Positions 14,852 through 18,160 of a stretch of DNA of 18,160 nt are shown in pieces (within the stretch, counting starts at the first letter, position 1; each line of letters begins with the position of its first letter). A program made the position numbers and the translations under genes. Origin of the DNA: Pseudomonadota bacterium (lineage in GTDB: Bacteria; Pseudomonadota; Gammaproteobacteria; Burkholderiales; Burkholderiaceae_C); NCBI GenBank assembly GCA_023460715.1, contig JAEWPH010000004.1, forward strand, positions 1-18,160, in the 5' to 3' direction. The notes under the pieces are model-generated. The model made no database searches. It worked only from the letters and a program-made list of their open reading frames with translations, and was not told the DNA's origin.

Positions 14852-15829
14852 CTACAGCCGGATGCCGGCGCCTTTCACCGCCGGCTCGAAGGTGCCGACC
14901 TGGGCCTTGACGAGGGCTTCGAACGCGGCCGTGGTCTCGGGCCGGGCGACGATGCCGAGGTCGATCAGGCGTTTCTGGACCTCGGGCAGCACCAGCACCT
15001 CGTTGCACGCGGCATGCAGCCGGGCCGTGATGTCGGACGGGAGCCGGGCCGGGCCCGACAGGCCGAAGAAATTCTCCAGCACCAGCGTGGGCCGGTTCAG
15101 TTCCGTGACGGAGGGAACGTCCGGCAGTAGCGGCGAACGCTGCGCGCCGGTGACGGCCAGCGGCACCAGCTGGCCGCTCTTGAAGAAGGGCACGTAGGCG
15201 GTGACGACGTCGATGCCGATCGGGATCGTGTTGGCGATCAGGTCGGTGGTCATGGGTGCACCGCCCCGGTACGGCACGTGCACCAGGTTGATCCCGAGCG
15301 CCTTCTTCATCAGCTCGCCGTGGATGTGGCCGACGGAGCCGGGCCCGCCCGAACCGAAGTCCATTGGCCCGGCCTTGCGCGCCGCCGCTTCGAACTCGGC
15401 AAAGCTCTTGATGCCCGACGGCTTGCTGGCCATGACCACGAGCGGCGCGCCCCCCAGCGAGGCCACGTGCGTGAAGGCGGCCAGGGGATCGTAGGGCTGC
15501 TTCTCGACGGTGAACGGACCCAGGGCGATCGGCGTGGTGTTGGACAGCATGAGGGTGTAGCCGTCGGCCGGCGAGGCTGCAACCAGGGCGCCGCCGATGG
15601 TGCCGCCCGCCCCGGGCTTGTTGTCGACCACGACCGGCTGCCCCAGCTTCTTCGCCAGCTGCTCGGCCATCAGCCGCGCGACGACGTCGCTGCCCCCGCC
15701 GGGGGGAAAGGTCACGATGATCTTGATCGGCCTGTCAGGCCATTGCGCGCGCGCTGGCAGCGCGAACGCCGCAGCGCCCGCGCCGAAGGCCTGGAGCACG
15801 GTGCGGCGCGTCGTGTGAAAGCGGGTCAT
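14852..15829 (-). CDS. Bug-family tripartite tricarboxylate transporter substrate-binding protein (second)
   Basis: A 325-residue periplasmic solute receptor of the Bug/TctC family, separate from the one at 9784. The N-terminus MTRFHTTRRTVLQAFGAGAA followed by LPARA is a signal peptide with a twin-arginine-like RRTVL start and a cut near ARA-QWPDRP. Family segments are RPIKIIVTFPPGGGSDVVAR, VVVDNKPGAGGTIGGALVA, DGYTLMLSNTTPIALGPF and LVHVPYRGGAPMTTDLIANTI. An ATG eleven codons upstream (15862) is in frame, but the extension does not look like part of a signal peptide. No membrane subunits are near. It lies 143 bases after the HD-GYP gene on the same strand. Ligand unknown. Confidence 0.94.
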   Translation of the reverse strand: MTRFHTTRRTVLQAFGAGAAAFALPARAQWPDRPIKIIVTFPPGGGSDVVARLMAEQLAKKLGQPVVVDNKPGAGGTIGGALVAASPADGYTLMLSNTTPIALGPFTVEKQPYDPLAAFTHVASLGGAPLVVMASKPSGIKSFAEFEAAARKAGPMDFGSGGPGSVGHIHGELMKKALGINLVHVPYRGGAPMTTDLIANTIPIGIDVVTAYVPFFKSGQLVPLAVTGAQRSPLLPDVPSVTELNRPTLVLENFFGLSGPARLPSDITARLHAACNEVLVLPEVQKRLIDLGIVARPETTAAFEALVKAQVGTFEPAVKGAGIRL

Positions 15830-15972
15830 GTCGGTGTCCGGAATGAAGGAACACCCGCCCATGCAGAAATCGTGCCCTCCGGTGCCTGCGCGTCGCCGGG
15901 CCCCGGCGGGTCACGGCCGACGGCCGCCGCGGGCTGTGCCGGCTCCGGATTGGGGCGCGCCGTGGCCGGGCC

Positions 15973-17253
15973 TCAGGCCTCGTGCGGCGCCCCGGTCCAC
16001 AGCTGCGCCAGGTCGGGAAAGCGCCACTGGTCGGGGTCTTCCCGCGCGACGATCTTCTCGGCGCAGCCGGGCGCGGCCAGGTCGAGCACCTCGGGCGGAA
16101 TGCGCATGCCGGAGCGGGTGGAGAAAAACACCTTGACGCGCGGAGCGGTCAGTGAGCCCGCGCCCTGCTCCGTGACCACCCCGATGCGCCCCGAGGTCAG
16201 CCGCACCAGCGAGCCCACGGGGTAGATGCCGATGCTCTTCACGAACGCCTGGAACAGCCGCGCGTCGAAATGGTCGCGGCTCCATTCGGCCATGCGGCGC
16301 AGGGACTCGGACGGATCCCAGCCGCGCTTGTAGGGCCGGTCGGAGGTGATGGCGTCGTACACGTCGCAGATGGCCGCCATGCGCGCCACCAGGCTGATCT
16401 GGTCTTTCGCCAGGCGGTGGGGGTAGCCCGTCCCGTCGACCTTCTCGTGGTGGTGCAGGCAGGCGTCCATCACGGCCTCCTCCACGCCGCCGGCCGCCTG
16501 CAGCATGCGCCAGCCGCGCTCGGGGTGGCTGCGCACCACGGTGAATTCTTCGTCCGTGAGCCGGCCGGGCTTGTTCAGCACCGACAGCGGAATCGCCGCC
16601 TTGCCGATGTCGTGCAGCAGCCCGGCCATGCCGGCGGTGCGCGTCTGCGCCTCGTCCAGCCCGATCTGGCGCGCCAGCGCGATCATCAGCGCGCACACGG
16701 CTACCGAATGCATGTAGGTGTAGTCGTCCGCCGTCTTGAGCCGGGCCAGGCTGATGAGGGCGCTGGCGTTGCGGGCGACGGAGTCCGCGATCTCGTCCAC
16801 CAGGGCCTGGGCGCTGGCGGTCTCCACGGCGCGGCCCATGCGCGCCTCGGTGAACATCGACACCATGGCCTGCTTGGCCTGCACGCAGATGCCCGCAGCG
16901 GCGTGCAGCTCGGCCTGCATGGTGGCGGGGGCGCGGCTACGGGAGCGGGGGGGCGTCAGCGGCTCGGGGGCGGCAGGCGGCGGGGGCGGCAGGTCCTGCA
17001 GGGTGGCGAAGTCGGTCTCGATCTGGGCGTCGGCCTCGGCCCGGCTGGTGGAGGCAACCCCGCCGGCCACGTCCAGGCCGCGTGCCACGTCGATCCACAC
17101 CTCCTGGATGCCGCTGCCCAGGATGCGCGCGAGATCCTTCGGCTCCTTGATGACGAACCCGGCTTTCCAGAACGGGTGGTCCATCCATGAGCCGCAGAAC
17201 TGGTGCAGGTACATGCCGAGGGACAGATGCTGGACATGGATGCGCTTGAGCAT
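15973..17253 (-). CDS. DUF3391/HD-GYP domain cyclic-di-GMP phosphodiesterase
   Basis: A 426-residue cytoplasmic protein expected to hydrolyse cyclic di-GMP and so favour motility over biofilm. The N-terminal DUF3391-type region (about residues 3-130) begins MLKRIHVQHLSLGMYLHQF and contains KDLARILGSGIQEVWID. A Pro-rich linker follows. The HD-GYP domain (about 180-370) has HDIGK (His214, Asp215), HPERGW, HHE at 268-270, DGTGYP at 273-278 and ICDVYDAITSDRPYKRG, so the metal and GYP residues are present. I chose ATG 17253 because family members begin MLKRI; the open frame runs further upstream without support. Divergent from recG. 15830-15972 is GC-rich and shows no gene. Confidence 0.94.
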   Translation of the reverse strand: MLKRIHVQHLSLGMYLHQFCGSWMDHPFWKAGFVIKEPKDLARILGSGIQEVWIDVARGLDVAGGVASTSRAEADAQIETDFATLQDLPPPPPAAPEPLTPPRSRSRAPATMQAELHAAAGICVQAKQAMVSMFTEARMGRAVETASAQALVDEIADSVARNASALISLARLKTADDYTYMHSVAVCALMIALARQIGLDEAQTRTAGMAGLLHDIGKAAIPLSVLNKPGRLTDEEFTVVRSHPERGWRMLQAAGGVEEAVMDACLHHHEKVDGTGYPHRLAKDQISLVARMAAICDVYDAITSDRPYKRGWDPSESLRRMAEWSRDHFDARLFQAFVKSIGIYPVGSLVRLTSGRIGVVTEQGAGSLTAPRVKVFFSTRSGMRIPPEVLDLAAPGCAEKIVAREDPDQWRFPDLAQLWTGAPHEA

Positions 17254-17362
17254 GATCGAAGGCGAGAGGACGGAATGCGCCCGCAGGGTCCCGGGAGCGC
17301 GGCGCCATGGTAGCCTTTTCCGTCCATGCCGGCGCTGTCCTTTTTCACAGATTCCACGATCC

Positions 17363-18160
17363 ATGCCGCCCGCCCGTAGCGTCCCTGCGATTCCGGGCGG
17401 CGCCGCGGCCGCGCGCCCGCCTGCCAAGGCCCCGAGCCCGGCCCAGAAGGCGCTGCACAAGCTCGGCCTGACGCGCGACATCGACCTGGCGCTGCACCTG
17501 CCGCTGCGCTACGAGGACGAGACCCGCATCACCCCGATCCGCAACGCGCGCGACGGCGACACGGTGCAGATCGAGGCCACGGTCGTCTCGTCCGAGATCC
17601 AGATGCGCCCGCGCCGCCAGCTGGTGGTGACGGTGGAGGACGACACCGGCAGCTGCGAGCTGCGCTTCTTCAGCTTCTACCCCTCGCACCAGAAGACGCT
17701 GTCGGTGGGTGCGCGCCTGCGCGTGCGCGGGGAGATCAAGGGCGGCTTCTGGGGGCGGCAGATGCTGCACCCGGCCTTCCGCCTGGCCGGCGGCGAGCTG
17801 CCGGCGGCGCTGACGCCCGTCTACCCCACCGTGGCGCAGTTGCCCCAGGCCTACCTGCGGCGGGCGGTGGTGGGCGCGCTGCTGCGCGTGGATCTGTCCG
17901 AGACGCTGCCGCCGGGCGTGGAGCCGCCGGTGGCGCGGGCTTATGGCCAAAACGGCCTGCAGCGCTTATGGAATCTGCGCGAGGCGCTCACTTTTTTGCA
18001 CCACCCCACACCCGACGTCGCCCTGGCCACGCTGCAGGACCACAGCCATCCCGCCTGGCAGCGCCTGAAGGCCGAGGAGCTGCTGGCTCAGCAGCTGTCG
18101 CAGCAGCAGTCCAAGCGCGAGCGCGACCGCCTGCGGGCGCCTGTGCTGCGCCCCCAGGCC
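17363..18160 (+). CDS. recG: ATP-dependent DNA helicase RecG, N-terminal part (cut by window edge)
   Basis: Branch-migrating helicase that remodels stalled replication forks and recombination intermediates; 266 codons are present and the frame stays open to the window end. The N-terminus carries KALHKLGLTRDIDLALHLPLRYEDETR, then the wedge/OB-fold region VEDDTGSCELRFFSFYPSHQK, VRGEIKGGFWGRQMLHPAF, LTPVYPTVAQLPQAYLRRAV and REALTFLHHPTPDV. The helicase motifs would lie beyond the edge. The ATG at 17363 has no clear ribosome site. Residues 195-203 (GQNGLQRLW) are encoded by what looks like half of the intergenic repeat and include a TTA leucine codon, which is out of keeping with its neighbours. 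Confidence 0.95.
   Translation, partial: MPPARSVPAIPGGAAAARPPAKAPSPAQKALHKLGLTRDIDLALHLPLRYEDETRITPIRNARDGDTVQIEATVVSSEIQMRPRRQLVVTVEDDTGSCELRFFSFYPSHQKTLSVGARLRVRGEIKGGFWGRQMLHPAFRLAGGELPAALTPVYPTVAQLPQAYLRRAVVGALLRVDLSETLPPGVEPPVARAYGQNGLQRLWNLREALTFLHHPTPDVALATLQDHSHPAWQRLKAEELLAQQLSQQQSKRERDRLRAPVLRPQA
17948..17969 (-). repeat. Half copy of the intergenic dyad repeat inside recG
   Basis: Read on the minus strand, these 22 bases match the 3' half of copy 1 (7666-7687, ATAAGCGCTG...TTTG) at 20 positions by hand alignment. They contain one arm of the dyad (AAGCGC) but not the other. They are in frame within recG and encode about residues 195-202. Confidence 0.55.

Noticed and set aside
15830..15972. 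GC-rich space between the second Bug gene and the HD-GYP gene as a terminator or RNA gene
   Set aside because: Several weak GC stems can be drawn, but there is no T-run and no clear best fold.

Overview
The window is GC-rich, densely coded chromosomal DNA from a betaproteobacterium, most likely a member of the Comamonadaceae (Acidovorax or a close relative). This rests on the trpE-chorismate mutase-trpG...trpD-trpC arrangement without trpF/trpB/trpA, on two solo Bug-type tricarboxylate-transporter binding proteins, and on a short dyad-bearing intergenic repeat that I recall from that family. The assignment is inference. I see no rRNA, tRNA, transposase, phage gene or CRISPR array.

Layout. 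Positions 1-1601 (minus strand) hold the N-terminal part of a methyl-accepting chemotaxis protein, cut by the left edge, and an exported chalcone-isomerase-like protein. Positions 1602-1981 hold a leader region with a probable Trp leader peptide (two Trp codons), an attenuator-like pair of alternative hairpins and a folded segment before trpE. Positions 1982-7631 hold a tightly packed trp operon: trpE, chorismate mutase, trpG, DinB-like, LysE-like exporter, trpD, a 50-residue membrane protein and trpC. Four consecutive junctions are ATGA overlaps or nearly so. An intergenic repeat (7644-7687) follows, then the uracil-DNA glycosylase gene ung.

Positions 8417-8650 hold a GGCA microsatellite between convergent genes. 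Positions 8651-12611 hold a LysR regulator divergent from a Bug solute-binding protein, with a clear double dyad operator between them. Next come a folded intergenic element and a gamma-glutamyltransferase-family gene. Positions 12614-17253 (minus strand) hold a second repeat copy between convergent genes, then an EamA permease and queA, which look co-transcribed. Upstream of these are a second Bug protein with its own intrinsic terminator and a DUF3391/HD-GYP c-di-GMP phosphodiesterase. From 17363 the plus strand carries the N-terminal 266 codons of recG, which contain what looks like half of a repeat copy in frame.

How the genes work together. trpE/trpG make anthranilate from chorismate and trpD/trpC carry it to indole-3-glycerol phosphate. 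Expression is probably tuned by ribosome-mediated attenuation, and TrpE keeps the LLES motif associated with Trp feedback inhibition. The mutase competes for the same chorismate, and the LysE-type exporter sits where an amino-acid overflow valve would be plausible. No wholly new system is evident. The least ordinary signals are the apparently leaderless trp attenuator without a U-tract, the non-trp passengers in the trp operon, the repeat fragment inside recG, the tetranucleotide tract and the LysR operator.
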